Shown: positions 1 through 8,512 of the stretch, piece by piece
How the letters are laid out: each line of letters opens with the position of its first letter
Numbering within the stretch: the first letter of the stretch is position 1
Source: Prevotella sp.
Lineage (GTDB): Bacteria; Bacteroidota; Bacteroidia; Bacteroidales; Bacteroidaceae
DNA: 64,000 nucleotides
Assembly (NCBI GenBank): GCA_017623655.1
Contig: JAGAON010000004.1
Coordinates: forward strand, 1 to 64,000
Reading direction: 5' to 3'
Position numbers and translations under genes: made by a program
Notes under the pieces: generated by a model
Databases searched by the model: none
What the model saw: the letters and a program-made list of their open reading frames with translations, nothing else
Told to the model about the DNA's origin: nothing

Positions 1-175
1 AAAACTTGCACATTTCTATAATTATTGTGGTTTACAAAAGTTAAAGTCGTTAAAATTCAGCTTTGCTTATGTCTTCAAATAACAAACACTCCACTTTTCT
101 ATCGTATTAGCTACAAATAACTGATAATCAATAATATCTACATACGTATTTTGCGTCAACCTAACGTCTGTAACA
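1..175 (+). other. Degenerate 5' part of a BspA-like leucine-rich repeat gene
   Basis: In the same frame as the downstream gene, positions 2-79 read as LRR-like peptide (FYNYCGLQKLKSLKF), followed by in-frame stops at 80-82, 122-124 and 125-127. From 128 the frame is open again and reads CVNLTSVTMPR directly into the annotated ORF. LRR-like sequence on both sides of the stops suggests a damaged or previously longer coding region. The gene may begin left of the window. AT content is clearly higher than in the rest of the gene. Confidence 0.5.
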
Positions 176-1399
176 ATGCCAAGAGCGAACTATATAGACA
201 ATGGTGCATTTAGTGGTTGTACTGAATTGGATAACTTTATCATTCCTAAGATGGTCACAACAATAGGCTCTTCTGCGTTTGAAAACTGCATAAACCTCTC
301 TTCCATAGACATTCCTGACGCTGTTACAAGCATAGGAGAGCGTGCGTTTTCTGGTTGCTACGCACTTAAATCTGTAACGTTAGGCAAGAATGTTACAAGT
401 TTAAGTGGAGGTAATAGACCAGAGTACAATGGATATGCTTTTGCTGATTGCTCTGCCCTCACTTCCATAGTATTGCCTGAGGGTATTAGGGTTATCCCCA
501 AATATACGTTCTCAGGCTGCTCACATTTGAAGGAAGTGGTCATCAACAAGAACGTGACAAACATCTATAACGGCGCTTTTGAGGATTGCAGCGACTTGGC
601 AAAAATAACTTGTTACGCCAAGACGCCGCCGGCATTGGGACAAGATGTGTTCCTCCGCGTGGATGTGGAGAACACAGAACTGGTTGTGCCCAGTACCGCA
701 ATGGAGAACTATAAGAGCACGGACACGTGGAAGGGCTTTAACATCAAGTACGCTCCGGTGCGCACTGACGTCGAGAGTGAGAGCGACCTGCTGTACGTTC
801 AGGAACTTAGCACGCTGGCGGGCAAGACGGTTACGCTGTCACTGAGAATGAAGCACACGCAGGAGGTGTCCGGATTCCAGGCCAACCTGTACCTGCCGGA
901 GGGCTTCACCATAGAGAAAGTGGCGCGCGGCGACGGCATAAAGGGCGTGGATGACGACGAGGAATACCTGTATAAGTTCAGCAATTCCGTGAAGGACGAC
1001 GGTTCGCGCTTCTTCCTTTGCTACTCCATCACCAACACACCCATGCCCGAGGGCGACATAGAGGTGGCCAAGGTGACGGTGAACATACCAGAGAATGCGG
1101 AGCCGGGAGACTACGCCATGATACTCAGAAACGGCGAACTGGCATACGGCGAGAACAACATCAGGAACGAGTATGCGCAGACCACGCTGACCATCACGGA
1201 GCTAAAGGTGGGCGATGCCAACAAAGACGGCATAACATCGGTTGGTGACATAACGACCATCGCCAGCCACCTGCTGGGCGACGAGCTTGAGAAATTCGAC
1301 GAGAATGCGGCCGACGTCAACGGTGACGGCGCTATATCCGTGGGCGACATCACCGCTTTGGCGGAATATATGCTGTCCTCTTCATTGCAGGGCAAGTGA
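176..1399 (+). CDS. BspA-like LRR protein with cohesin-like domain and C-terminal dockerin
   Basis: Residues ~1-190 are BspA/TpLRR-type repeats (I..GAFSGC.EL..F.IP pattern), which in this family mediate surface adhesion. Residues ~205-345 form a cohesin-like beta domain homologous to the next gene product. Residues ~347-405 are a type I dockerin: two calcium-loop motifs, DANKDGITSVGD and DVNGDGAISVGD. No signal peptide is visible at the ORF start, because the LRR frame continues upstream across stop codons. The true N-terminus is therefore missing or the gene is a 5'-truncated pseudogene. The product would be a surface protein. Having cohesin-like and dockerin modules in one chain is notable. 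The domain calls are firm; whether the gene is expressed is not. Confidence 0.75.
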   Translation: MPRANYIDNGAFSGCTELDNFIIPKMVTTIGSSAFENCINLSSIDIPDAVTSIGERAFSGCYALKSVTLGKNVTSLSGGNRPEYNGYAFADCSALTSIVLPEGIRVIPKYTFSGCSHLKEVVINKNVTNIYNGAFEDCSDLAKITCYAKTPPALGQDVFLRVDVENTELVVPSTAMENYKSTDTWKGFNIKYAPVRTDVESESDLLYVQELSTLAGKTVTLSLRMKHTQEVSGFQANLYLPEGFTIEKVARGDGIKGVDDDEEYLYKFSNSVKDDGSRFFLCYSITNTPMPEGDIEVAKVTVNIPENAEPGDYAMILRNGELAYGENNIRNEYAQTTLTITELKVGDANKDGITSVGDITTIASHLLGDELEKFDENAADVNGDGAISVGDITALAEYMLSSSLQGK

Positions 1400-1440
1400 T
1401 TTTTATAACTGACAAACTACATTAACGAAAGGAAAAAGAC

Positions 1441-2106
1441 ATGAAAAAGAGAATATTTTTTGCGGCGATAGCCTTATTGTCCGGCCTGTGTCCGGCTCAC
1501 GCCTTGGACGAATCGAACCTTGTCATAGCCGACGCCACGGCGGAAGCAGGCACCACCGTCACCATACCCGTTACCATGACGGGTTGCGCTTCGGGCTATC
1601 AGTTTGAGGTATATCCGCCTGCCGGCGTAACGCTGACAAAGGTTCAGCGCGGAGAGGTGATAAAGGTCAGGGACGATGACGACGAGTATATCTTCACGTT
1701 TCAGAACGCCGGACGTGAGAACGGCGGCCGTTTCGTGCTCTGTTACAGCATCGGCGTGCTCACGGAGCAGGCCGGCGAGGTGGCGAAACTGGTGTTCTCC
1801 GTTGACGAGAGTGTCGCTCCCGGCACGTATAACATCGAGATGAAGAACGCGGAGTGTGCGCATTCCACCTACATACTCAGCACATACCGTGAACGGACAT
1901 CTACGCTGACCGTGACGAATCCGTCGGCAGTGAACGGCATTACGGCCGACCTGCTCTCCGGTCCGGTAACGGTTTACAACACGGCGGGCGTAAAGGTAAA
2001 GGCGATTGGGCGTTGCACCTCGTCAGAAGAGATTACGGCAGGACTGGCCCCGGGCACATATACCGTGAAAGGCAACGGCCTTACAGTCAAGATTGTAAAG
2101 CCTTAA
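1441..2106 (+). CDS. Secreted cohesin-like domain protein with C-terminal sorting-like tail
   Basis: A 221-residue protein. It has a cleavable signal peptide (MKKRIFFAAIALLSGLCPAHA), then a cohesin-like domain (~22-160) sharing blocks such as V.RG..IK..DDD.EY and RF.LCYSI with residues ~205-345 of the upstream gene. The ~55-residue tail ends in GLAPGTYTVKGNGLTVKIVK, the pattern of C-terminal domains on secreted Prevotella/Porphyromonadaceae proteins. It starts 41 nt after the upstream stop on the same strand, so the two are probably co-transcribed. It may be a binding partner of the dockerin next door or simply a duplicated domain; no catalytic motif is seen. Confidence 0.8.
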   Translation: MKKRIFFAAIALLSGLCPAHALDESNLVIADATAEAGTTVTIPVTMTGCASGYQFEVYPPAGVTLTKVQRGEVIKVRDDDDEYIFTFQNAGRENGGRFVLCYSIGVLTEQAGEVAKLVFSVDESVAPGTYNIEMKNAECAHSTYILSTYRERTSTLTVTNPSAVNGITADLLSGPVTVYNTAGVKVKAIGRCTSSEEITAGLAPGTYTVKGNGLTVKIVKP

Positions 2107-2158
2107 AGCAAACGATGTGAGTGCCATGAAATCATGGCCGGTATCTGTTATCCAAACA

Positions 2159-2351
2159 AAAGGGTGCTGATTACCTTGTAATCAGGTGCTGATTGCAGTG
2201 TAATCAGGCCTCTTTTACAAGGTAATCAGCACCCTTTTACTGCGGCTTTTGTAATGCTCTGAATTGCAATGTCTTGTAGGTACGCACCTTGGCGCGTCCG
2301 GATTGCCGCTTTTCATCGCATTGGCGGACGCACCAAGGTGCGTCCCTACAA
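2159..2351. repeat. Composite intergenic repeat: GTAATCAGCACC block plus GGACGCACC palindrome
   Basis: Positions 2159-2242 alternate GGTGCTGATTAC and GTAATCAG/CCTTTTAC words. Positions 2273-2300 and 2324-2351 form a near-perfect inverted pair around TTGTAGGTACGCACC / GGTGCGTCCCTACAA. The same two blocks occur together again at 28.7, 37.2 and 52.7 kb. No ORF is supported here. It lies between the 3' ends of convergent genes. Confidence 0.85.
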
Positions 2352-2363
2352 GGCGTTTTGCTG

Positions 2364-3038
2364 TCATTGTTTCGGCAAAATGGCGCTGAGCACGTCCGCA
2401 TCACGCAGGTGTTCCATCAGCGTCGGCCTGTCGGCATAGTGCACACTCAACGCTCCGGAGTTGGGGTAACGCTCGAAGAATGCGGCGTTGCTCATGTAAA
2501 GGCTGACGGACTCGACACCTTTCACCGCCCCCACCTTATTGTAATAGTTGAGGATGCGTTCCCTTATGCGCGGCAATACCTTGAAGCCTGTACGGCCGTC
2601 GGTGAACGTCACGACGGCGATGACGTGATAACGTCCGCGCTTTCCGTATGCCTGTTCGCGCTGTTCGGGCGGAATGCGGCGGGAAATAGTCACGCTGCGG
2701 TTGAAGTTACGGTTGATATTGTCCATCATTCCCCTGAACACCCTCCCGTGGGCGGAGGTGTCGGGGATGTTGTCAAGCGCGATGCAGTAGTGTATCATTT
2801 CGTGGATGATGGTGTCTTCCACTTCTGCTTCGGGCAGGTCGAAGCGTGTGCTGATGCGCAGGCGGAAATCATAATTCTCCGTTTTGCCGAAGATTGTCCT
2901 GCGTTTCTTGAAGACGCACATCCCGAGGAACGTCTTGGCGTTGCTCAGTTCTACCGCAATCGGCGGCAGACGACCGGCGAAGCAAAGGCTGTTGAACTCG
3001 TCAAACTTCTGTTTTATGTATGGTATCGTGGCGCGCAT
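2364..3038 (-). CDS. SprT-like zinc metallopeptidase domain protein
   Basis: 224 residues. The SprT-like signature is the zinc-binding HExxH variant in DTIIHEMIHYC (~residue 100), with a downstream HGRVF providing the third ligand as in SprT/Spartan-like proteins. Bacterial SprT-like proteins are presumed cytoplasmic metalloproteases of poorly defined role, related to the DNA-protein crosslink protease Spartan. There is no signal peptide. The gene is monocistronic, with repeat-filled gaps on both sides. Family assignment is confident; the substrate is unknown. Confidence 0.85.
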   Translation of the reverse strand: MRATIPYIKQKFDEFNSLCFAGRLPPIAVELSNAKTFLGMCVFKKRRTIFGKTENYDFRLRISTRFDLPEAEVEDTIIHEMIHYCIALDNIPDTSAHGRVFRGMMDNINRNFNRSVTISRRIPPEQREQAYGKRGRYHVIAVVTFTDGRTGFKVLPRIRERILNYYNKVGAVKGVESVSLYMSNAAFFERYPNSGALSVHYADRPTLMEHLRDADVLSAILPKQ

Positions 3039-3147
3039 GAGGTGGTTATTGGCGGTGAGTTAACGTAAGTTCGATGTCTTTGTGGTAATGCCAGTATTAT
3101 AATCTTATTTCGTCATTCATTTATTCTATTCCTTGATATGTCATTGC

Positions 3148-3238
3148 CCGCTTGTAGAGACGATGTACCACATCGTCTCACAGCCTCTATCCTGTCATTG
3201 TTTGCGGAGACGATGTGGTACATCGTCTCTACAAGCGG
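3148..3238. repeat. Perfect 32-bp inverted repeat (GAGACGATGTGGTACATCGTCTC family)
   Basis: Left arm 3148-3179 and right arm 3207-3238 are exact reverse complements, and each arm is itself palindromic (GACGATGTACCACATCGTC). A second, slightly degraded copy is at 42331-42412. No protein is encoded. Confidence 0.9.
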
Positions 3239-3310
3239 ACCAATAATTCATTGGAAACAACATACGTCTGCGTGAGATTCGTCATCAAACACATATCAAG
3301 TTATAAAATA

Positions 3311-3395
3311 ATGAGTTGTGAGTTATAAGTTATGTATGGCAGATTGCGACAATATTGTCCTGCAACTCATAACTTATAACCCACAACTCATAACT
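3311..3395. repeat. Inverted ATGAGTTGTGAGTTATAAG-type repeat
   Basis: ATGAGTTGTGAGTTATAAG at 3311 is mirrored by CTTATAACCCACAACTCAT near 3373-3391. Related low-complexity sequence recurs at ~31525-31580 and ~35725-35832, always between genes. Confidence 0.7.
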
Positions 3396-3413
3396 GTACA
3401 GTCCCGCGGACCG

Positions 3414-4265
3414 TTACTTGACAAGCACCACGAGGTACTTGCTTGTGCTCCAGAACTGCTGCGGATTGGTTATGCGCAGCACGTACTGCTTCTGCGCGTC
3501 GGGCTGCAAGGTGTAGCTTCCGGCCGGATGCGAGGTCAGCATACGGGCGTTCTTGGAGTATAGCTTTATCTCCTTGTCAACGCGTATGTCTATCTTTGTG
3601 AAGTAGCTCTTGTTGAAGTTGGACTGCAATACCTTGCCTTTCTGGTAGATGTTCTGCTCCTGCAACTCCTTCTTCGTGCCGAACACGTACCATGCGCTGT
3701 TAATCTGCATATCCTGATTGCTTATGGTCTCCGACTTCTTCGCCGTCTCCTCGCGCAGCTGGTTCACGTCACTGTTAAGGGTCGTGACGGCATTGTCCAG
3801 CTCGGCTATGCGTATATCCTTTTCCTGAAGCTCCGCGCGCAGCTGCTGAAGCTCGTTGTTCTTGTTTTCAAGTTCTTTCACAAAGTTGTCTATCGTGCGG
3901 CGTAACTCCTCGGAACGTGTGCTGCCTTCGCGCACCTGCTGCTGCAAACGGGCGATGAGTTCACGGTTGTGCTGCATCCGCTGCTGTATGCTCCGTATGC
4001 TCTGCCGTATCTGTTCGGACTTGTTTGTGCCCTCGCCGTCCTTTATGACGTTCACTTGTTTCTCCGCCGCCTCGATGAGTCTGAACCCTTCCTGTATCTC
4101 GTTGAACGTGGACATGACGTCGTTCAGCTCGTTGTCTTTCTGGTCTATGATGCGCTGAAGCGAGTCAATGCGCACGTCAGTCTGGCTCACCGTGCCGGTG
4201 TCTTTCTTCTCTTGGCAGGCCGCCATGGCCATTGCCGCGATGGCGATGATTAGTATTTTCTTCAT
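3414..4265 (-). CDS. Coiled-coil lipoprotein of unknown function
   Basis: 283 residues. A lipoprotein signal with lipobox MAAC places Cys17 as the lipidated residue. Residues ~30-190 are strongly heptad-patterned and rich in Q, E, R and N (coiled coil). A compact beta-rich C-terminal domain follows (~195-283; SAWYVFGTKKELQEQNIYQKG...). It is the third gene of a minus-strand set behind the M23 peptidase and the glycine-zipper lipoprotein, with 12 nt to the latter, suggesting a cell-envelope role. Similar Bacteroidetes proteins have been annotated as collagen-binding adhesin-like, but nothing here proves that. Confidence 0.75.
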   Translation of the reverse strand: MKKILIIAIAAMAMAACQEKKDTGTVSQTDVRIDSLQRIIDQKDNELNDVMSTFNEIQEGFRLIEAAEKQVNVIKDGEGTNKSEQIRQSIRSIQQRMQHNRELIARLQQQVREGSTRSEELRRTIDNFVKELENKNNELQQLRAELQEKDIRIAELDNAVTTLNSDVNQLREETAKKSETISNQDMQINSAWYVFGTKKELQEQNIYQKGKVLQSNFNKSYFTKIDIRVDKEIKLYSKNARMLTSHPAGSYTLQPDAQKQYVLRITNPQQFWSTSKYLVVLVK

Positions 4266-4277
4266 GATTGTAATATT

Positions 4278-5006
4278 TTAGTTCAATGGTACGTCAAATT
4301 CTATGATGTTGCTGACCACGGCTCCGCCTGCCATGACAGACAGTTTGAAGTGTGCCGAGCCTGTTTTCAGATTCTTCTGTGCGCTGACAAAGGCCGTGTA
4401 GCGTATGGCCTTGTGCGCGCCGAGGGACTCTATCATGGTTGACGGGGATATGAGTATGCGCTTGTTGCCTGTCGTTTCCTGCACCATCGGCACGATATTG
4501 GACAGTGGTTCGCCTGAAACGTTGCGCACTTCAAAGGCTATCTTTACCAGTTCCCCCTTGGCAATGTGCTGCGTGTTGTCCGCATTGATGAAGCGTGCGT
4601 TCTCTATTCTTACGGCAGTGTCGTATTTCGGTGTCCCGATAGACTGTATATCGACGGATGAAGGCTCGAGGTTTATCACGTCGTCATTCACCGGTTGCTC
4701 CGTGCGTCCTGAGGGATCGTAATACTCCGCAGTCCTTCCGCCGCCATATCCGGCGTTTGATGACGCGGCGTAGTAAGCCCGGTTACGCTCCGCCTCGTTT
4801 GCTGCGCCAATCATTCCGCCCGCCACCGCTCCGGTGGCCATGCCTACCAGCGTGCCGATGTCGCTGCCTCTGTAACCTCCGCTGATGCCGCCTATGCTGG
4901 AACCCACTATTCCGCCGAGCATGGCTCCGTTGAAAGCTCCGCTGCCTGCCGTGCCGCAGGAGACCGTCATGACGGCTCCCACGATGAGAATGATTAGTTT
5001 TTTCAT
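4278..5006 (-). CDS. Glycine-zipper lipoprotein
   Basis: 242 residues. Lipoprotein signal MKKLIILIVGAVMTVSC, then a glycine-zipper segment (~20-75; GGIVGSSIGGISGG...GAVAGGMIGAA) of the kind that packs in membranes. A C-terminal domain (~110-242) resembles a beta-sandwich with no recognised catalytic residues. It lies between the M23 peptidase (36 nt upstream) and the coiled-coil lipoprotein (12 nt downstream), probably in one operon with a role at the outer membrane or cell wall. Function unknown. Confidence 0.75.
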   Translation of the reverse strand: MKKLIILIVGAVMTVSCGTAGSGAFNGAMLGGIVGSSIGGISGGYRGSDIGTLVGMATGAVAGGMIGAANEAERNRAYYAASSNAGYGGGRTAEYYDPSGRTEQPVNDDVINLEPSSVDIQSIGTPKYDTAVRIENARFINADNTQHIAKGELVKIAFEVRNVSGEPLSNIVPMVQETTGNKRILISPSTMIESLGAHKAIRYTAFVSAQKNLKTGSAHFKLSVMAGGAVVSNIIEFDVPLN

Positions 5007-5042
5007 AGCCTGTATGTTTATTGTTATGTCTGCTTCCGGCGC

Positions 5043-6167
5043 TTATTTCTTCAGTCTTGCCACGCTTCCGTTCTTCTTGAACTGCAAGGTTCCTTTCTGA
5101 AGACAGTGCTTTGCGTGGTCAAAGACGTATGAAGGGTCAAACGCCCGGCCTGCTATGCGTGTCTCAAAGTGCAGGTGTTCCGTTGTGGCGCGCCCCGTTC
5201 TGCCTACTATCCCTATCACTTCTCCGGCCTTAACCTTATCCCCTACGTTGACAAAGTTCTTGGAATTGTGGCTGTAACGCGTCTCCAGTCCGTTGGAATG
5301 GCGCAGCGTTATGCACTTGCCGTAGCCCGAGAAGACGCCCGACTGCACCACAAGTCCGTCAAATGCGGCATATACCTTCGTGCCGGGACCGTTCTTTATA
5401 TCTACTCCGGCATGCCTTCTCTTGCCGCCATAGCCGCTTATCACCTTTGAGTTTTCCAGCGGATAGAACCACTCCGAAGCGGTTATCTCGTCGAGGTTAA
5501 GGCGGAACACCGACTTGCCTTGGAAGGGGTCGTTGGTGTCAAGGCGCATTGTTATGTTCTCCTTTTCAGGCTTTTGCCGTGAGGTCTTTACCTCTATACG
5601 CTCTCCGAACTTCTTTATCAGCACCGTTTGCTTGCGCAATGTGTGGCCGTTCACGTTGAGGATGGTGTTCGGGTTGATTTTCTTTCCATCGACCATGATG
5701 CTGAACAGGCAGTAGGCTTTGCCGTCATTGCCGCCCACTATGGCTATGGTCTGCCCGGCCTTGACGCGGTCTCCGCTCTTGACAAGGTTCTGTGCGTTGA
5801 GCGCATAGACCGTTTCCAGCCCGTTATGGTGGCGTATCACCACCACGTTGCCATGCGCAGGAGTGTTTCTCGACAGCCTTACCCATCCGTCGAACATAGC
5901 CTTCACGGCGTCACCCTTGACAGTTTCTATCTCAACGTCACTGCCGTTGACGGTCAAAGCCTTGCCTACGGGCAGCGGAAAGGAGTATTCTTCCTTCGCC
6001 AACTGCGTGAAATCGACCTGGAATGAGTTTGAACGGGCAAACAATCCGGGCGTTTCTATGCTGATTTGTTGTTGTTCCAGTGGTGTGAACTCTTCCTTTG
6101 CGTGCAGTGACAGCATCGGAACGAGTGACAATATCACATATATTATTCGCTTTTTCGCTGCATTCAT
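5043..6167 (-). CDS. Secreted M23-family (LytM) peptidase with tandem domains
   Basis: 374 residues with an N-terminal signal peptide (ends LSLHAKEEF). Two LytM-like modules are visible. The first (~95-185) has the fold pattern (DGWVRLS...GNVVVIRHHNGLETVYALN) but lacks the zinc ligands. The second (~240-355) carries RRHAGVD and TEHLHFE, the HxxxD and HxH motifs of active M23 endopeptidases that cut peptidoglycan cross-links. A -7 box TATCTTTG (minus strand, 6179-6172) ends 4 nt before the ATG, implying a leaderless or nearly leaderless mRNA. First gene of the operon with the two lipoproteins. Confidence 0.88.
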   Translation of the reverse strand: MNAAKKRIIYVILSLVPMLSLHAKEEFTPLEQQQISIETPGLFARSNSFQVDFTQLAKEEYSFPLPVGKALTVNGSDVEIETVKGDAVKAMFDGWVRLSRNTPAHGNVVVIRHHNGLETVYALNAQNLVKSGDRVKAGQTIAIVGGNDGKAYCLFSIMVDGKKINPNTILNVNGHTLRKQTVLIKKFGERIEVKTSRQKPEKENITMRLDTNDPFQGKSVFRLNLDEITASEWFYPLENSKVISGYGGKRRHAGVDIKNGPGTKVYAAFDGLVVQSGVFSGYGKCITLRHSNGLETRYSHNSKNFVNVGDKVKAGEVIGIVGRTGRATTEHLHFETRIAGRAFDPSYVFDHAKHCLQKGTLQFKKNGSVARLKK

Positions 6168-6182
6168 TTTGCAAAGATACTA

Positions 6183-6222
6183 AAAAAAGGCAGCAAGCAC
6201 GATGTACTTTCTGCCTTTTTTG
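6183..6222. terminator. Bidirectional intrinsic terminator
   Basis: AAAAAGGCAG pairs with CTGCCTTTTTT around a short loop. A-rich and T-rich flanks let it work on both strands. It lies just downstream of the HAD phosphatase gene (minus strand). Confidence 0.75.
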
Positions 6223-6277
6223 TTTTATTATACTTCTTTAATACACGGTTCACTTCATGCCTTTAAGGGGCGGGACA

Positions 6278-7060
6278 CTAAGGGCAAAGCCGCCGCAAAG
6301 CGTTTGATATGCCGTTTTCATCCACCGTGTCGGTGACCATGTCCGCAACGTTCTTTACCTCTTCCGGGGCGTTACCCATGGCGATTCCGATGCCGGCATG
6401 GCGCAACATCGTCATGTCATTGCCTCCATCGCCGAACGCTATGGTGTCTTCCACTGCGATACCGTAATGCCGGCAGATGTCGTCTATGCCCGTAGCCTTG
6501 CTCGTTCCCTTCGCTACACAGTCGGCAAAGTATGGATGCCAGCGGTTGGCGTCGCACCCTTTGAGCACTTCCCGCATTATCCTTGGCTCCTGTTCCTGTG
6601 TGAAGAAGGCTATGACCTGCATCACATCCATGCGCAGGGCGTCCTCTATCGGACGCGTTTCGGGCGGTGTCAGGTTCAGAAGCGAGAACACTTCCGGCAG
6701 GTGTCCGTCCGCCTTGCCTGCGTTTACGGCAATGGCTCTGTCGCCGGAAGCGAACGCTATGGGCATGGGATGCGCCTTGGCGTCATCCACCAAGCGCCGT
6801 ATGTCGTCCTTCGGAACGGGCTTTTGCGATATGATTTGCCCCTCTGCCGTGGTGCAGCACGCGCCGTTCACGGACATGATGCCGTCATATTCCAGCCCCG
6901 CGAGGTTGTCAATGAACGGCAACGGCCTGCCTGTCGCGATAAAGACTTTCACGCCTTGCCGCCTGATACGGCTCACCGCCTCCAGCGTTGACTGCGGAAT
7001 GCGGTGCGTCCTGAATGACACCAGCGTGCCGTCTATGTCAAAAAATGCAGCTTTTGCCAT
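6278..7060 (-). CDS. Cof-type HAD-IIB sugar/nucleotide phosphatase
   Basis: 260 residues from the chosen start at 7060 (MAKAAFFDIDGTLVSF). A longer frame to 7114 adds only residues encoded by an intergenic repeat. HAD motif I is DIDGT with the nucleophilic Asp, motif II is IATGR, and motif IV is GDGGNDMTM. The large C2-type cap between motifs II and III marks the Cof subfamily, which dephosphorylates sugar phosphates, FMN or PLP. Cytoplasmic; substrate not predictable from sequence. Upstream is adk. Confidence 0.88.
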   Translation of the reverse strand: MAKAAFFDIDGTLVSFRTHRIPQSTLEAVSRIRRQGVKVFIATGRPLPFIDNLAGLEYDGIMSVNGACCTTAEGQIISQKPVPKDDIRRLVDDAKAHPMPIAFASGDRAIAVNAGKADGHLPEVFSLLNLTPPETRPIEDALRMDVMQVIAFFTQEQEPRIMREVLKGCDANRWHPYFADCVAKGTSKATGIDDICRHYGIAVEDTIAFGDGGNDMTMLRHAGIGIAMGNAPEEVKNVADMVTDTVDENGISNALRRLCP

Positions 7061-7064
7061 CTTG

Positions 7065-7150
7065 GGGTTAAAGGTTACGGGGCTTAGGTTGCAGGTCATA
7101 ACGCGGGGGGACAAACCGCCCTCTAACCTATGACCTCCAACCCAAGACCT
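7065..7150. repeat. AACCT-rich intergenic repeat
   Basis: Runs of GGTTACGG, GGTTGCAGGTCATAA and CTAACCTATGACCTCCAACC. Similar text recurs at ~39990-40092, ~42845-42890, ~43190-43225 and ~47980-48095, always between genes. It lies between adk and the HAD gene and explains the spurious N-terminal extension of the latter. Confidence 0.65.
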
Positions 7151-7154
7151 CTTC

Positions 7155-7721
7155 TTACCCTATCGCCTTTCTGATTTCGGCGTAAATGTCGTCTATCGAG
7201 CCTACGCCTTGTATCTTAGCGTACTTCCCTTGGCCGATATAAAAGTCTTTAAGCGGCAGTGTCTGTGAGTAGTAAGTGGCCAGACGCTTCTTGGCAGTAT
7301 CCTCATTATCATCCGCACGTCCGCTCGTTTTGCCGCGTGCTATGATGCGCTTTATCAGCTCTTCGTCATCCACTTCCAGTCCGATTACGGCCGAAACCTC
7401 CTCGCCGCGCTCCTTGAGCATGGCGTCAAGAGCCTCCGCCTGCGCTATCGTGCGTGGGAATCCGTCGAATATTACGCCGGGAATGTCCTTGCCTTTCGCG
7501 TCAAGTGTGGACGCAAGCATATCTATAATCAGTGCGTCCGGAACCAGTTTTCCGTCGTTGATGTACTGTGCCGCTGTCTTTCCGAGCTCTGTCCCGGCCT
7601 TTATTTCCGCACGCAGCACGTCACCGGTAGAGATGTGAGCGACGCCGAACTCGGCTATAATCTTGTCGCTCTGGGTGCCCTTGCCTGAACCCGGGGCACC
7701 GAAAATTACGATATTCTTCAT
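7155..7721 (-). CDS. adk: Adenylate kinase
   Basis: 188 residues, the short form usual in Bacteroidetes. It has P-loop GAPGSGKGTQ at the N-terminus, AMP-binding VIFDGFPRT (~80-90), and LID-region arginines in RIIARGKTSGRADD. It interconverts ATP + AMP and 2 ADP in the cytoplasm. The hpt gene is 43 nt upstream on the same strand, an order common in Bacteroidales, suggesting co-transcription of purine salvage functions. Confidence 0.97.
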   Translation of the reverse strand: MKNIVIFGAPGSGKGTQSDKIIAEFGVAHISTGDVLRAEIKAGTELGKTAAQYINDGKLVPDALIIDMLASTLDAKGKDIPGVIFDGFPRTIAQAEALDAMLKERGEEVSAVIGLEVDDEELIKRIIARGKTSGRADDNEDTAKKRLATYYSQTLPLKDFYIGQGKYAKIQGVGSIDDIYAEIRKAIG

Positions 7722-7764
7722 TTTACCTTAAATATATTGTGTTGTTCTTGTATCACGCCAAAGC

Positions 7765-8307
7765 CTATACCAGCGAATAGATGTCCCTCAGATGCCGTCC
7801 TTGGTCGTTGTAGTCAAGGCCGTATCCCACGATGAACGCTTCGGGAAGTGTCATGCCCACATATTTTATTTGCAGTCCCGGCACCTCCAGTTTCTCCGGC
7901 TTTGCAGACAGGGCGCATATCTCCACCGACGCGGGATGCCGCTCCCTGATGCGGTGCAGCAGGAAGTCCATGGTCAGACCTTTCTCTACTATGTCCTCCA
8001 CAACCACCACATGACGCCCGCGCACCATGTCGTCCACCGCCAGTTGTTCACTGACAATGCCGGAAGAGGCCACCCCCTCATAGCTTGCGAGCTTCACGAA
8101 ACTGAACTGACAGGGGTAATCCACAAAGCGGAACAGGTCGGAGGCGAAGACAAACGCGCCGCTGAGCACCACCACAAAGACGGGATTCTTGTCGCGGTAG
8201 TCGGCCTTCAACCGCTCCGCCACACCCTTTACAGCCTCAAGAATGGTCGCTTCGGGAATGGCAAGCTCAAAGGTCTTGTCATCGAGTTTTATCTGTTTTT
8301 TTGCCAT
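7765..8307 (-). CDS. hpt: Hypoxanthine phosphoribosyltransferase
   Basis: 180 residues from the start MAKKQIKLDDKTFEL. The frame is open further to 8349 but that part is promoter DNA. The PRPP-binding motif VVVVEDIVEKG (~residues 92-102) is typical of type I phosphoribosyltransferases, and the C-terminal YGLDYNDQGRHL motif is typical of HPRT. It converts hypoxanthine/guanine and PRPP to IMP/GMP. A minus-strand -7 box TAATTTTG (8323-8316) lies only 8 nt before the ATG. Likely operon with adk. Confidence 0.95.
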   Translation of the reverse strand: MAKKQIKLDDKTFELAIPEATILEAVKGVAERLKADYRDKNPVFVVVLSGAFVFASDLFRFVDYPCQFSFVKLASYEGVASSGIVSEQLAVDDMVRGRHVVVVEDIVEKGLTMDFLLHRIRERHPASVEICALSAKPEKLEVPGLQIKYVGMTLPEAFIVGYGLDYNDQGRHLRDIYSLV

Positions 8308-8512
8308 TTCAAGTGCAAAATTACTAAAAACTTTTTGAAAATGATACATTTTTGTAAGGAAATGATACCCTATTCATTTCTTTTTCGTAATTTTGCCGAC
8401 AAACAGTTTGCCGGTTGACGCTCACGCAACGTCCGGCGGAAACATCACCGGACGGCAGTCCGCTACCTGCAGTCACAGACCATTAACAAACAACCCACCA
8501 AGCAATAAGCAG

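Noticed and set aside
2289-3068. Long plus-strand open frame (259 codons)
   Set aside because: It is the antisense shadow of the SprT-like gene; the minus frame has the HEMIH motif and a complete family pattern.
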